Assembly: GCA_030823965.1 (NCBI GenBank)
Contig: JAVBYP010000199.1
Coordinates: 1 to 5,877 of the forward strand
Source: Sideroxydans sp.
GTDB taxonomy: Bacteria > Pseudomonadota > Gammaproteobacteria > Burkholderiales > Gallionellaceae
Direction: 5' to 3'
Length of the DNA: 5,877 nt
The notes beneath the pieces are model-generated. The model made no database searches. It worked only from the letters and a program-made list of their open reading frames with translations, and was not told the origin of the DNA. The position numbers and the translations under genes were made by a program. Shown here in pieces: positions 1 through 5,877 of this stretch (the first letter of the stretch is position 1; the number at the start of each line of letters is the position of its first letter).

Positions 1-986
1 GTGATGAATGGCGCACAGACCTATCCAAACTGAGTGGGCTGACTAAGTTCGCCGATAACAAGGCGTTCCGTGCCAAGTGGCGCGCCATCAAATTGGGTAA
101 CAAGGAGCGCTTGGCGGCACTGGTCGAGCGTGATTGCGGCGTGAAGTTCGACACCAATGCCATGTTCGATGTGCAAGTGAAGCGCATCCACGAATACAAG
201 CGCCAGTTGCTCAACGTTTTGCATGTCATCCATCTGTATGACCGCATCAAACGTGGTGACACCCAAAATTGGACGCCTCGTTGTGTGCTTATTGGTGGCA
301 AGGCTGCCCCAGGTTATGTGATGGCGAAACGCACCATCCGTCTGGTGACGGCCGTGGCGGAGATCATCAATCAAGATCCAGATACCAAAGGTTTGTTGCA
401 ACTAGTGTTCTTGCCAGACTATCGTGTGACTGCGATGGAGATCATCTCACCTGCTGCAGATCTGTCCGAGCAGATATCGACTGCAGGTAAAGAGGCTTCC
501 GGTACGGGCAACATGAAGTTCATGATGAACGGTGCGCTGACCATCGGTACATTGGATGGCGCTAACATCGAGATTCGTGAAGAGGCGGGCGATGACAACT
601 TCTTCTTGTTCGGCTTGACTGCCGAGCAGGTCGAGGCGACTCGCGGCCATTATGATCCGACCGCCATCGTGAATGCGGATGAGGATTTGAAGCGCGTCAT
701 CCAGTTGCTGAAGAGCAACCATTTCAACCTGTTCGAGCCGGGCTTGTTCGAGCCTATCCTGCATTCCATCCTCAATCCGCACGACCCGTGGCTGACACTG
801 GCGGACTTCCGCAGCTACGTGGATGCACAAAAGCGTGTGGATGTGGCATACCAGGACGAAGAGAATTGGACGCGTATGAGCATCATCAATACGGCGACCA
901 GCGGCAAGTTCTCCAGTGATCGCACCATCATGGACTACAACCGCGATGTGTGGCACCTGCCACAAGTCAAAGCGCATCAGGAGTAA
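1..986 (+). CDS. glgP: Glycogen/starch/alpha-glucan phosphorylase, C-terminal part (5' end outside window)
   Basis: Phosphorolytic enzyme that removes glucose-1-phosphate from the non-reducing ends of glycogen or other alpha-1,4-glucans in the cytoplasm, using pyridoxal phosphate (PLP). The frame is open from base 3 (first full codon GAT) to TAA at 984-986, giving 327 residues. Bacterial family members are about 800-840 residues, so roughly the last 40% is present. Visible motifs in order: VQVKRIHEYKRQLLN (about 171-215), whose basic residues contact the PLP phosphate in the family; GGKAAPGYVMAK (about 294-329); FLPDYRV followed by ISPAADLSEQIS; then the phosphorylase signature EASGTGNMKFMMN, with the PLP-binding lysine at codon 516-518. 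The C-terminus (SSDRTIMDYNRDVWH) is the normal family ending, so the 3' end is intact. The TTG at 93 is an internal leucine codon, not a start. A hairpin follows directly, suggesting the transcript ends here. Family assignment is very secure; whether the natural substrate is glycogen or maltodextrin cannot be told from this part. Confidence 0.97.
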   Translation, partial: DEWRTDLSKLSGLTKFADNKAFRAKWRAIKLGNKERLAALVERDCGVKFDTNAMFDVQVKRIHEYKRQLLNVLHVIHLYDRIKRGDTQNWTPRCVLIGGKAAPGYVMAKRTIRLVTAVAEIINQDPDTKGLLQLVFLPDYRVTAMEIISPAADLSEQISTAGKEASGTGNMKFMMNGALTIGTLDGANIEIREEAGDDNFFLFGLTAEQVEATRGHYDPTAIVNADEDLKRVIQLLKSNHFNLFEPGLFEPILHSILNPHDPWLTLADFRSYVDAQKRVDVAYQDEENWTRMSIINTATSGKFSSDRTIMDYNRDVWHLPQVKAHQE

Positions 987-990
987 GCAG

Positions 991-1015
991 GCGGGCGGGT
1001 CATTCCGCCCGCTTT
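991..1015 (+). terminator. Likely intrinsic terminator of glgP
   Basis: A perfect 8-bp GC-only inverted repeat, GCGGGCGG (991-998) and CCGCCCGC (1005-1012), encloses a 6-base loop (GTCATT). It begins four bases after the glgP stop codon. The T run after it is short (TTT, then CATGT), so termination may be incomplete. Its position between a metabolic gene and the proteostasis cluster fits a transcription boundary. The hairpin is seen directly; terminator function is inferred. Confidence 0.7.
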
Positions 1016-1062
1016 CATGTATCATTCGGCACGTGTTTTTGTTCCCAAAGTCTCTCTAATCG

Positions 1063-1069
1063 AAGGAAG
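1063..1069 (+). promoter_or_regulatory. Ribosome binding site of tig (decides the start)
   Basis: AAGGAAG lies upstream of ATG 1077, with the AAGGA core ending 9 bases before it. It supports ATG 1077 over the in-frame ATG at 1017, which sits right behind the terminator hairpin and would add 20 residues unlike any trigger factor N-terminus. Confidence 0.75.
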
Positions 1070-1076
1070 TATCAGT

Positions 1077-2378
1077 ATGTCTAACGTAGAAACCCTAGGC
1101 GGATTGCAACGTCGTTTGAACGCATCCATCCCACAACAGGTCATTCGTGGTGAAGTCGAGAATCGCTTGAAGCGATTGGGCCGTACGGCCAAAGTGCACG
1201 GCTTCCGTCCGGGCAAAGTCCCATTCAAGGTGTTGGAGCAACAATACGGTCCTTCCGTACAGCAAGAAGTGTTGGGCGACAGTTTGCAACGTTCTTTTGC
1301 CGAAGCGGCTATCGCTAACAAGTTGCAAGTGGCGGGCTATCCTCAATTCGAGATCAAAACGGCCGACTTGAATGCGCCTGAGATCGAATTCAGTGCGACA
1401 TTCGAAGTTTATCCAGAAGTGACTATCGGCAACATCGGTGGCGAGAGCGTGACGCGCACCACCTTCGCATTGAGCGAGGCTGATGTCGATGCGACTATCG
1501 CTACCCTGCGTAAACAGCGCGCTGTCTTCAAGAAGGCTGACCGTGCCGCGCAGAAGGATGACCAAGTCAAGATCGACTTCGTCGGTACGCTGAATGGCGT
1601 GAAATTCGAAGGCGGAGAAGCCAAAGACTTCACCGTGGTGCCAGGAGCTGGGCGCATGTTGCCTGAGTTCGAAGCCGCCGTCGTTGGTATGAAGGCGGGC
1701 GAGACGAAATCATTCGACATGACTTTCCCTGATGATTATCACGGCAAGGACGTCGCAGGGAAGCAAGTGACTTTCACCATCACTGCACACAGCGTGGAAG
1801 AGCCCGTTCTGCCGGAAGTAGATGCCGAGTTCGCCAAGGCGATGGGTGTCGCAGAGGGTGATGTCGAGAAGCTGAAGCAAGAGATACGTGACAACATCGG
1901 TCGTGAAGCGCAACGTCGCGTGAAAGTGCGCAACAAAGACAGCGCGATGGAAGTGTTGTTGAAGGTGGCTCAATTGGAAGTGCCAAAGGCTTTGCTGGAT
2001 AGCGAGTCTGAACGCTTGATGGAGCAGACGCTGCAAGACATGGGGCAGCGTGGCATGAAGATCCCTAAGGGGATGAAGCTGCCGATCGATATGTTCGCTG
2101 AGCGTGCTACCAAGCGCGTCAAACTGGGTTTGATCTTGGCCGAGTTGGTGAAGAAGAATGAGTTGAGCGCAAAACCTGACCAAGTGACTGCTTTGATCGA
2201 AGAGTATGCGTTGAGCTTCGAGCGTCCTGAAGAAGTCAGGTCTTGGTATCGTGCCGATCCTTCACGTATGCGTGAAGTTGAGAACTTGGTGTTGGAAGAC
2301 AACGTGGTGGCATGGGTGATGGCGGGCGCGAAAGTGACTGACCAAGCCGTGGCACTGAACGATTTGATGGGAGAGTGA
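1077..2378 (+). CDS. tig: Trigger factor, ribosome-associated chaperone and peptidyl-prolyl isomerase
   Basis: Chaperone that docks on ribosomal protein uL23 at the exit tunnel and shields nascent chains; it also has FKBP-type prolyl isomerase activity. The product is 433 residues (E. coli 432). Domains: N-terminal ribosome-binding domain (about 1-145) with the docking signature GFRPGKVP at residues 42-49; FKBP-like PPIase domain (about 161-246), starting [14 protein letters not shown] and containing the [12 protein letters not shown] region; C-terminal helical substrate-cradle domain (about 250-433). The start at ATG 1077 is chosen from the Shine-Dalgarno and the family-typical N-terminus ([14 protein letters not shown]). 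The stop lies two bases before the clpP ATG, and the clpP ribosome binding site is inside the last tig codons, so tig and clpP are very probably cotranscribed. No convincing promoter was found in the 61 bases between the glgP hairpin and the start; one may lie there or further upstream. There is no sign of damage. Confidence 0.97.
   Translation: MSNVETLGGLQRRLNASIPQQVIRGEVENRLKRLGRTAKVHGFRPGKVPFKVLEQQYGPSVQQEVLGDSLQRSFAEAAIANKLQVAGYPQFEIKTADLNAPEIEFSATFEVYPEVTIGNIGGESVTRTTFALSEADVDATIATLRKQRAVFKKADRAAQKDDQVKIDFVGTLNGVKFEGGEAKDFTVVPGAGRMLPEFEAAVVGMKAGETKSFDMTFPDDYHGKDVAGKQVTFTITAHSVEEPVLPEVDAEFAKAMGVAEGDVEKLKQEIRDNIGREAQRRVKVRNKDSAMEVLLKVAQLEVPKALLDSESERLMEQTLQDMGQRGMKIPKGMKLPIDMFAERATKRVKLGLILAELVKKNELSAKPDQVTALIEEYALSFERPEEVRSWYRADPSRMREVENLVLEDNVVAWVMAGAKVTDQAVALNDLMGE
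2369..2373 (+). promoter_or_regulatory. Ribosome binding site of clpP inside the end of tig
   Basis: GGGAG sits 7 bases before ATG 2381. The alternative GTG at 2375, which would overlap the tig stop as GTGA, is only one base away from this site and is therefore unlikely to be the start. Embedding in the tig coding end implies translational coupling. Confidence 0.65.
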
Positions 2379-2380
2379 GC

Positions 2381-3007
2381 ATGCTGTTCGACGCGACAAA
2401 CAAGATGATAGAACCTCAGGATTCTGGACTCGTTCCGATGGTGGTCGAGACCAGTGGTCGCGGCGAACGTGCTTACGACATCTTTTCTCGCCTGCTGAAA
2501 GAGCGCGTCATATTCTTGGTCGGCCCGATCAATGATCACGTGGCGAATCTGGTAGTTGCGCAGTTGTTGTTCTTGGAATCGGAGAATCCTGAGAAGGACA
2601 TCCACCTGTACATCAATTCACCAGGGGGCTCCATCTCGGCTGGCATGGCGATCTACGACACCATGCAGTTCATCAAGCCTCAGGTGTCGACCTTGTGTAT
2701 CGGTATGGCGGCTTCCATGGGCGCGTTCCTGTTGCAAGCAGGTGCCAAGGGAAAACGATTCGCTTTGCCTAACTCGACCGTGATGATCCATCAGCCACTC
2801 GGTGGTTTCCAAGGTCAGGCGACGGATATCGAGATCCATGCCAAATACATCTTGAGTCTGCGTGAGCAATTGTACAAATTGATGGCGCACCATACGGGTC
2901 GTACGGTAGAAGAGATCGCGCGCGATAGTGAACGCGATAACTTCCTACCAGCGCAGGCAGCATTGGAGTATGGCTTGATCGACCAAGTGTTGGATAAGCG
3001 GGCTTAA
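2381..3007 (+). CDS. clpP: ATP-dependent Clp protease, proteolytic subunit ClpP
   Basis: Serine protease that forms a double-heptamer chamber in the cytoplasm and degrades proteins fed in by ClpX (or ClpA). The product is 208 residues (E. coli 207). The catalytic triad is intact: Ser112 in MAASMGAF, His137 in MIHQPLGG and Asp186 in SERDNF, each exactly one residue beyond the E. coli precursor positions. The oxyanion and handle region ([23 protein letters not shown]) is also conserved. The first 15 residues precede GLVPMVVE, which aligns with the start of mature E. coli ClpP (ALVPMVIE), so a short self-cleaved propeptide is likely. ATG 2381 is preferred by Shine-Dalgarno spacing; GTG 2375 would add only two residues, and ATG 2405 would still keep part of a propeptide. 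It lies between tig (2-base gap) and its partner clpX (36-base gap), consistent with one operon. Confidence 0.97.
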   Translation: MLFDATNKMIEPQDSGLVPMVVETSGRGERAYDIFSRLLKERVIFLVGPINDHVANLVVAQLLFLESENPEKDIHLYINSPGGSISAGMAIYDTMQFIKPQVSTLCIGMAASMGAFLLQAGAKGKRFALPNSTVMIHQPLGGFQGQATDIEIHAKYILSLREQLYKLMAHHTGRTVEEIARDSERDNFLPAQAALEYGLIDQVLDKRA

Positions 3008-3033
3008 TTTTGAAGCTGCCTATTGATTAAGGC

Positions 3034-3042
3034 GGAGGTGAT
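3034..3042 (+). promoter_or_regulatory. Very strong Shine-Dalgarno of clpX (decides the start)
   Basis: GGAGGTGAT is a 9-base perfect complement to the anti-Shine-Dalgarno end of proteobacterial 16S rRNA. The GGAGG core ends 5 bases before ATG 3044 but only 2 bases before ATG 3041, so the second of the two tandem ATG codons is the better start. The earlier in-frame TTG (3023) and GTG (3038) would lie upstream of or inside this site. Confidence 0.7.
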
Positions 3043-3043
3043 G

Positions 3044-4300
3044 ATGACAACGGATAAAAACAAGGGTGACAAGCTGTTGTATTGCTCGTTCTGCGGCAAG
3101 AGCCAGCACGAGGTACGCAAGCTGATCGCAGGGCCGTCGGTGTTCGTGTGTGACGAATGCATCGCCTTGTGTAACGACATCATCAAAGAAGAAGCGCAGA
3201 GCACGATCGGCGCTGAGAAGTCAGATAAGAATGACCTCCCAGTACCGCATGAGATCTGCGAGCGCTTGGACGAGTATGTGATCGGCCAGCGTCAGGCTAA
3301 GAAGATCCTGTCGGTTGCGGTGTATAACCACTACAAGCGTCTGAAATACAAGAACGATGATGGCGTCGAATTGGCCAAGAGCAACATCCTCTTGGTCGGG
3401 CCGACCGGTTCCGGTAAGACATTGCTGGCGCAGACACTGGCAAGATTACTGAACGTGCCGTTCGTGATGGCAGATGCGACCACCCTGACAGAAGCGGGCT
3501 ATGTGGGGGAGGACGTCGAGAACATCATCCAGAAGCTATTGCAGGCATGCGAATACGATGTGGAGAAAGCGCAGCGCGGTATCGTCTACATCGACGAGAT
3601 CGACAAGATCTCGCGCAAGTCGGACAACCCATCCATCACGCGTGACGTGTCGGGTGAAGGTGTACAGCAAGCATTGCTCAAGCTCATCGAGGGTACGAAG
3701 GCATCTATTCCACCTCAAGGGGGACGCAAACATCCGAACACGGAGTTCCTGCAAGTGGATACGACCAATATCCTATTCATCTGCGGCGGTGCTTTCGATG
3801 GTTTGGAGAAGGTCATCCTCAATCGCTCAGAGAAAGTCGGCATCGGTTTCTCGGCGAACCTGGCCAAACGTAAGGACGACAAAGATATCGGTACGGTGTT
3901 GCACGGTGTTGAGCCAGAGGATCTGATCAAATTCGGTTTGATCCCTGAGTTCGTAGGTCGTTTGCCTGTGGTCGCGACATTGGAAGGTCTGGATGAAGCA
4001 GCACTGATCCAGATATTGTCGGAGCCTAAGAACGCACTGACCAAGCAATATCAGAAGCTGTTCTCGCTGGAAGGTGTGGAACTTGAGTTCCGTGAAGGTG
4101 TGTTGAACGCCATCGCAAAGAAAGCGCTTGCACGCAAGACTGGTGCGCGTGGTCTGCGCTCGATATTGGAGCAAGCGTTGCTGGACACCATGTTCGACCT
4201 GCCCTCAGAAACCAACGTGAGCAAGGTCGTGCTGGATGAGAACGGTGCGGGAGATATCAAACCCATCGTTATTTATGCGGATGAACCCAAGGTCGCTTGA
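3044..4300 (+). CDS. clpX: ATP-dependent Clp protease, ATP-binding specificity subunit ClpX
   Basis: Hexameric AAA+ unfoldase that recognises substrates (for example ssrA-tagged proteins), unfolds them with ATP and threads them into ClpP. The product is 418 residues (E. coli 424). The N-terminal zinc-binding domain has four cysteines (C14, C17, C36, C39) in CSFC and CDEC. The AAA+ module shows Walker A GPTGSGKT (119-126, Lys125), pore-1 loop GYVG (Tyr153), Walker B IVYIDE (Asp184, Glu185), the RKH pore loop (228-230), the IGF loop that docks on ClpP (267-269) and the sensor-2 GAR (Arg369). All functional residues are therefore present, and the IGF loop shows it is built to partner ClpP. The 36-base clpP-clpX gap contains no terminator-like hairpin, so cotranscription with tig-clpP is likely. 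The start is chosen at ATG 3044 from the Shine-Dalgarno. Confidence 0.98.
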   Translation: MTTDKNKGDKLLYCSFCGKSQHEVRKLIAGPSVFVCDECIALCNDIIKEEAQSTIGAEKSDKNDLPVPHEICERLDEYVIGQRQAKKILSVAVYNHYKRLKYKNDDGVELAKSNILLVGPTGSGKTLLAQTLARLLNVPFVMADATTLTEAGYVGEDVENIIQKLLQACEYDVEKAQRGIVYIDEIDKISRKSDNPSITRDVSGEGVQQALLKLIEGTKASIPPQGGRKHPNTEFLQVDTTNILFICGGAFDGLEKVILNRSEKVGIGFSANLAKRKDDKDIGTVLHGVEPEDLIKFGLIPEFVGRLPVVATLEGLDEAALIQILSEPKNALTKQYQKLFSLEGVELEFREGVLNAIAKKALARKTGARGLRSILEQALLDTMFDLPSETNVSKVVLDENGAGDIKPIVIYADEPKVA

Positions 4301-4315
4301 GACCCATTGGGCAGC

Positions 4316-4344
4316 GGGGACTTGAATTCCTGATCCATGTCCCC
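4316..4344. repeat. Imperfect inverted repeat containing most of the lon promoter
   Basis: GGGGAC (4316-4321) is the exact reverse complement of GTCCCC (4339-4344). Inside it, TG (4323-4324) can pair with CA (4336-4337) and AT (4326-4327) with AT (4333-4334), with two single mismatches and a five-base loop (4328-4332). There is no T run behind it, so it is not a good intrinsic terminator for clpX. The right arm shares its four C bases with the -10 box, so part of the symmetry may simply come from the promoter. Confidence 0.45.
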
Positions 4345-4348
4345 ATCT
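4321..4348 (+). promoter_or_regulatory. Predicted sigma-32 (RpoH) heat-shock promoter of lon
   Basis: CTTGAA at 4321-4326 matches the heat-shock -35 consensus. CCCCATCT at 4341-4348 matches the -10 consensus CCCCATnT completely, with a 14-base spacer that falls in the accepted range. Transcription would start near 4354-4356, leaving a leader of a little over 20 bases before the lon ATG. E. coli lon is a known sigma-32 gene with a CCCCATAT -10 box, so the position makes biological sense. The boxes are seen in the sequence; promoter activity is inferred. Confidence 0.8.
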
Positions 4349-4364
4349 CGCTCTTAACCTAACT

Positions 4365-4369
4365 GAGAG
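4365..4369 (+). promoter_or_regulatory. Weak ribosome binding site of lon
   Basis: GAGAG lies 8 bases before ATG 4378. It is a weaker match to the anti-Shine-Dalgarno than the clpX or tig sites, but it is the only purine-rich stretch at the right distance. The protein reads as a normal Lon N-terminus from this ATG. Confidence 0.5.
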
Positions 4370-4377
4370 TAACCGCC

Positions 4378-5877
4378 ATGTCTGAATTCGATCCCATCCC
4401 TACCAATGTGGACTTGTACCCGTTGTTGCCGTTGCGCGACGTGGTGGTGTTCCCGCACATGGTCATCCCACTGTTCGTGGGGCGTGCCAAATCCATCAAA
4501 GCACTTGAAGCCGCTATGGAAGCTGGCAAGAGCATCGTTCTGGTCGCGCAGAAATCCGCTGCCAAAGACGAACCGGCCACAGAAGACATCTATCGTATCG
4601 GCAGCATCGCCAACATCCTGCAGATGCTCAAGCTGCCAGATGGCACCGTGAAGGTGTTGGTTGAGGGTACACAGCGCGCCAAGGTATTGAAGATATTCGA
4701 TGACAAATCTCATCTGGATGCGGAGATTTTGCCCGTACCCGCGGACGAGAACATCGGTAATGAGGCAGAGGCGATGCGCCGTGCACTCATCAGCCAGTTC
4801 GATCAATACGTCAAACTGAACAAGAAGATCCCGCCTGAGATCTTGACATCCCTCGCAGGTATCGACGATGCGGGGCGCTTAGCCGATACCATCGCCGCTC
4901 ATTTGCCGCTCAAGTTGGAACAGAAGCAGGAAGTGCTGGAGATATTCGATGTGCGTCTGCGCCTCGAACATCTACTCGGTCTGCTCGAAGCCGAATTAGA
5001 CATCATGCAGGTAGAGAAGCGTATCCGTGGACGCGTGAAACGTCAGATGGAAAAGAGTCAACGCGAGTATTACTTGAACGAGCAAGTCAAAGCCATACAA
5101 AAGGAACTAGGCGAGGGCGAAGACGGCGCGGATATCGAAGAGATCGAGAAAAAGATCAAAGCAGCGCATATGCCTAAGGATGCGCGCGCCAAGGCTGAAG
5201 CTGAATTGAAGAAGCTGCGCTTGATGTCACCGATGTCGGCTGAAGCGACTGTGGTACGTAACTACATCGACATCCTCGTCGGATTGCCTTGGAAGAAGAA
5301 GACCAAGATCGACACCCAACTTAAACATGCAGAAGATATCTTGGAAGCGGATCACTACGGCCTAGAAAAGGTCAAAGAACGCATCGTCGAATATCTGGCC
5401 GTGCAGCAGCGCGTCGAAAAGATGAAGGCGCCTATCTTGTGCTTGGTTGGTCCTCCTGGCGTTGGTAAGACCTCGTTAGGGCAGTCGATCGCGCGCGCTA
5501 CCAACCGTAAGTTCGTGCGTATGTCGTTGGGTGGTGTGCGTGACGAATCCGAGATTCGCGGCCACCGTCGTACCTACATCGGTTCTATGCCCGGCAAGAT
5601 CTTGCAGAATATGAGCAAGGTCGGTGTGAAGAACCCGTTGTTCCTGTTGGACGAAGTGGACAAGATGGGGCAGGACTTCCGAGGCGACCCTTCTTCTGCT
5701 TTGTTGGAGGTGCTTGATCCAGAACAGAACAACACCTTTGTCGATCACTATGTCGAAGTCGAATATGACCTGTCAGATGTGATGTTCGTTGCTACGTCTA
5801 ACAGCATGAACATACCGGCACCCTTGCTTGACCGTATGGAAGTCATCTTCGTTTCTAGCTACACAGAAGATGAGAAG
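4378..5877 (+). CDS. lon: ATP-dependent Lon protease, N-terminal 500 residues (3' end outside window)
   Basis: Homohexameric AAA+ serine protease of the cytoplasm that degrades misfolded proteins and short-lived regulators. The frame starts at ATG 4378 and stays open for exactly 500 codons to the window edge; E. coli Lon is 784 residues. Present: the N-terminal substrate-binding domain (about 12-205, beginning [20 protein letters not shown]), a long helical/coiled-coil linker (about 225-300, with [24 protein letters not shown] shared with E. coli), and the large AAA+ subdomain with Walker A GPPGVGKT (358-365), Walker B FLLDEVDK (422-429, Asp425 and Glu426), sensor-1 Asn475 and arginine finger Arg486. 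All sit two residues beyond the E. coli positions. Missing beyond the edge: the small AAA+ subdomain with sensor 2 and the Ser-Lys protease domain, so proteolytic integrity cannot be judged. A heat-shock promoter lies just upstream. Residues 491-494 (FVSS) differ from the usual RLSG. Confidence 0.97.
   Translation, partial: MSEFDPIPTNVDLYPLLPLRDVVVFPHMVIPLFVGRAKSIKALEAAMEAGKSIVLVAQKSAAKDEPATEDIYRIGSIANILQMLKLPDGTVKVLVEGTQRAKVLKIFDDKSHLDAEILPVPADENIGNEAEAMRRALISQFDQYVKLNKKIPPEILTSLAGIDDAGRLADTIAAHLPLKLEQKQEVLEIFDVRLRLEHLLGLLEAELDIMQVEKRIRGRVKRQMEKSQREYYLNEQVKAIQKELGEGEDGADIEEIEKKIKAAHMPKDARAKAEAELKKLRLMSPMSAEATVVRNYIDILVGLPWKKKTKIDTQLKHAEDILEADHYGLEKVKERIVEYLAVQQRVEKMKAPILCLVGPPGVGKTSLGQSIARATNRKFVRMSLGGVRDESEIRGHRRTYIGSMPGKILQNMSKVGVKNPLFLLDEVDKMGQDFRGDPSSALLEVLDPEQNNTFVDHYVEVEYDLSDVMFVATSNSMNIPAPLLDRMEVIFVSSYTEDEK

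Noticed and set aside
447..1025. Long open frame on the minus strand (192 codons) opposite the end of glgP
   Set aside because: It lies fully antisense to well-recognised phosphorylase coding sequence and across the terminator, and its translation has no recognisable domain. It is a shadow of codon bias.
1020..1060. Possible -10 boxes for a tig promoter: TATCAT at 1020-1025 and TCTAAT at 1055-1060
   Set aside because: Neither has a credible -35 at 16-18 bases; the first would place it inside the terminator stem and the second would start the transcript on top of the Shine-Dalgarno.
1017..1076. Longer trigger factor starting at ATG 1017
   Set aside because: The extra 20 residues do not resemble trigger factor, there is no ribosome binding site (a terminator hairpin sits there), and ATG 1077 has a good site and the family-typical start.
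1200..1224. Trigger factor docking loop reads GFRPGKVP rather than the E. coli GFRKGKVP
   Set aside because: The family consensus is GFRxGKxP and proline at this position is common in other bacteria, so it is ordinary variation.
1970..2605. Minus-strand open frame of 211 codons across tig and clpP
   Set aside because: It overlaps two secure genes, shows no domain and has a low-complexity, serine-rich translation typical of antisense shadows.
4291..4304. Small inverted repeat GGTC/GACC over the clpX stop codon
   Set aside because: Only four base pairs with no T run; expected by chance.

Overview
The window carries five protein-coding genes, all on the + strand and packed with little spacing: the 3' part of a glycogen phosphorylase gene (glgP, cut by the left edge), then the proteostasis cluster tig - clpP - clpX - lon, with lon cut by the right edge. 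All five products can be recognised directly from motifs. The tig-clpP-clpX-lon order is classic for proteobacteria. Base composition looks moderate (by eye a little over 50% GC), leucine TTG codons are frequent, and all four cluster proteins resemble their E. coli counterparts. Together these suggest a beta- or gammaproteobacterium. I lean towards a betaproteobacterium, but the window holds no taxonomic marker that settles it.

Layout. Positions 1-986 encode the catalytic C-terminal part of GlgP, including the PLP lysine. A GC-rich hairpin at 991-1015 then separates glgP from the cluster. Trigger factor (1077-2378) follows with a good Shine-Dalgarno. ClpP (2381-3007) starts two bases after the tig stop, so the two are probably translationally coupled. 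ClpX (3044-4300) follows after 36 bases and has an almost perfect Shine-Dalgarno. A 77-base gap (4301-4377) holds a strikingly good match to a sigma-32 (RpoH) heat-shock promoter, and lon begins at 4378 and runs open to the right edge (first 500 residues).

How they work together. Trigger factor meets nascent chains at the ribosome exit tunnel. ClpX recognises and unfolds tagged or specific substrates and feeds them into the ClpP tetradecamer. Lon is an independent ATP-dependent protease for misfolded and regulatory proteins. The sequence suggests tig-clpP-clpX can be read as one transcript, while lon has its own heat-shock promoter on top of any read-through. glgP belongs to glycogen breakdown and is probably a separate unit that happens to lie next door.

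Nothing here looks like a novel system: there is no mobile element, CRISPR array, RNA gene or unexplained ORF. The points worth a second look are regulatory (the lon promoter and the dyad that contains most of it), the glgP-tig junction, and a small divergent stretch at the end of the visible Lon sequence. No non-coding stretch in the window exceeds 91 bases.
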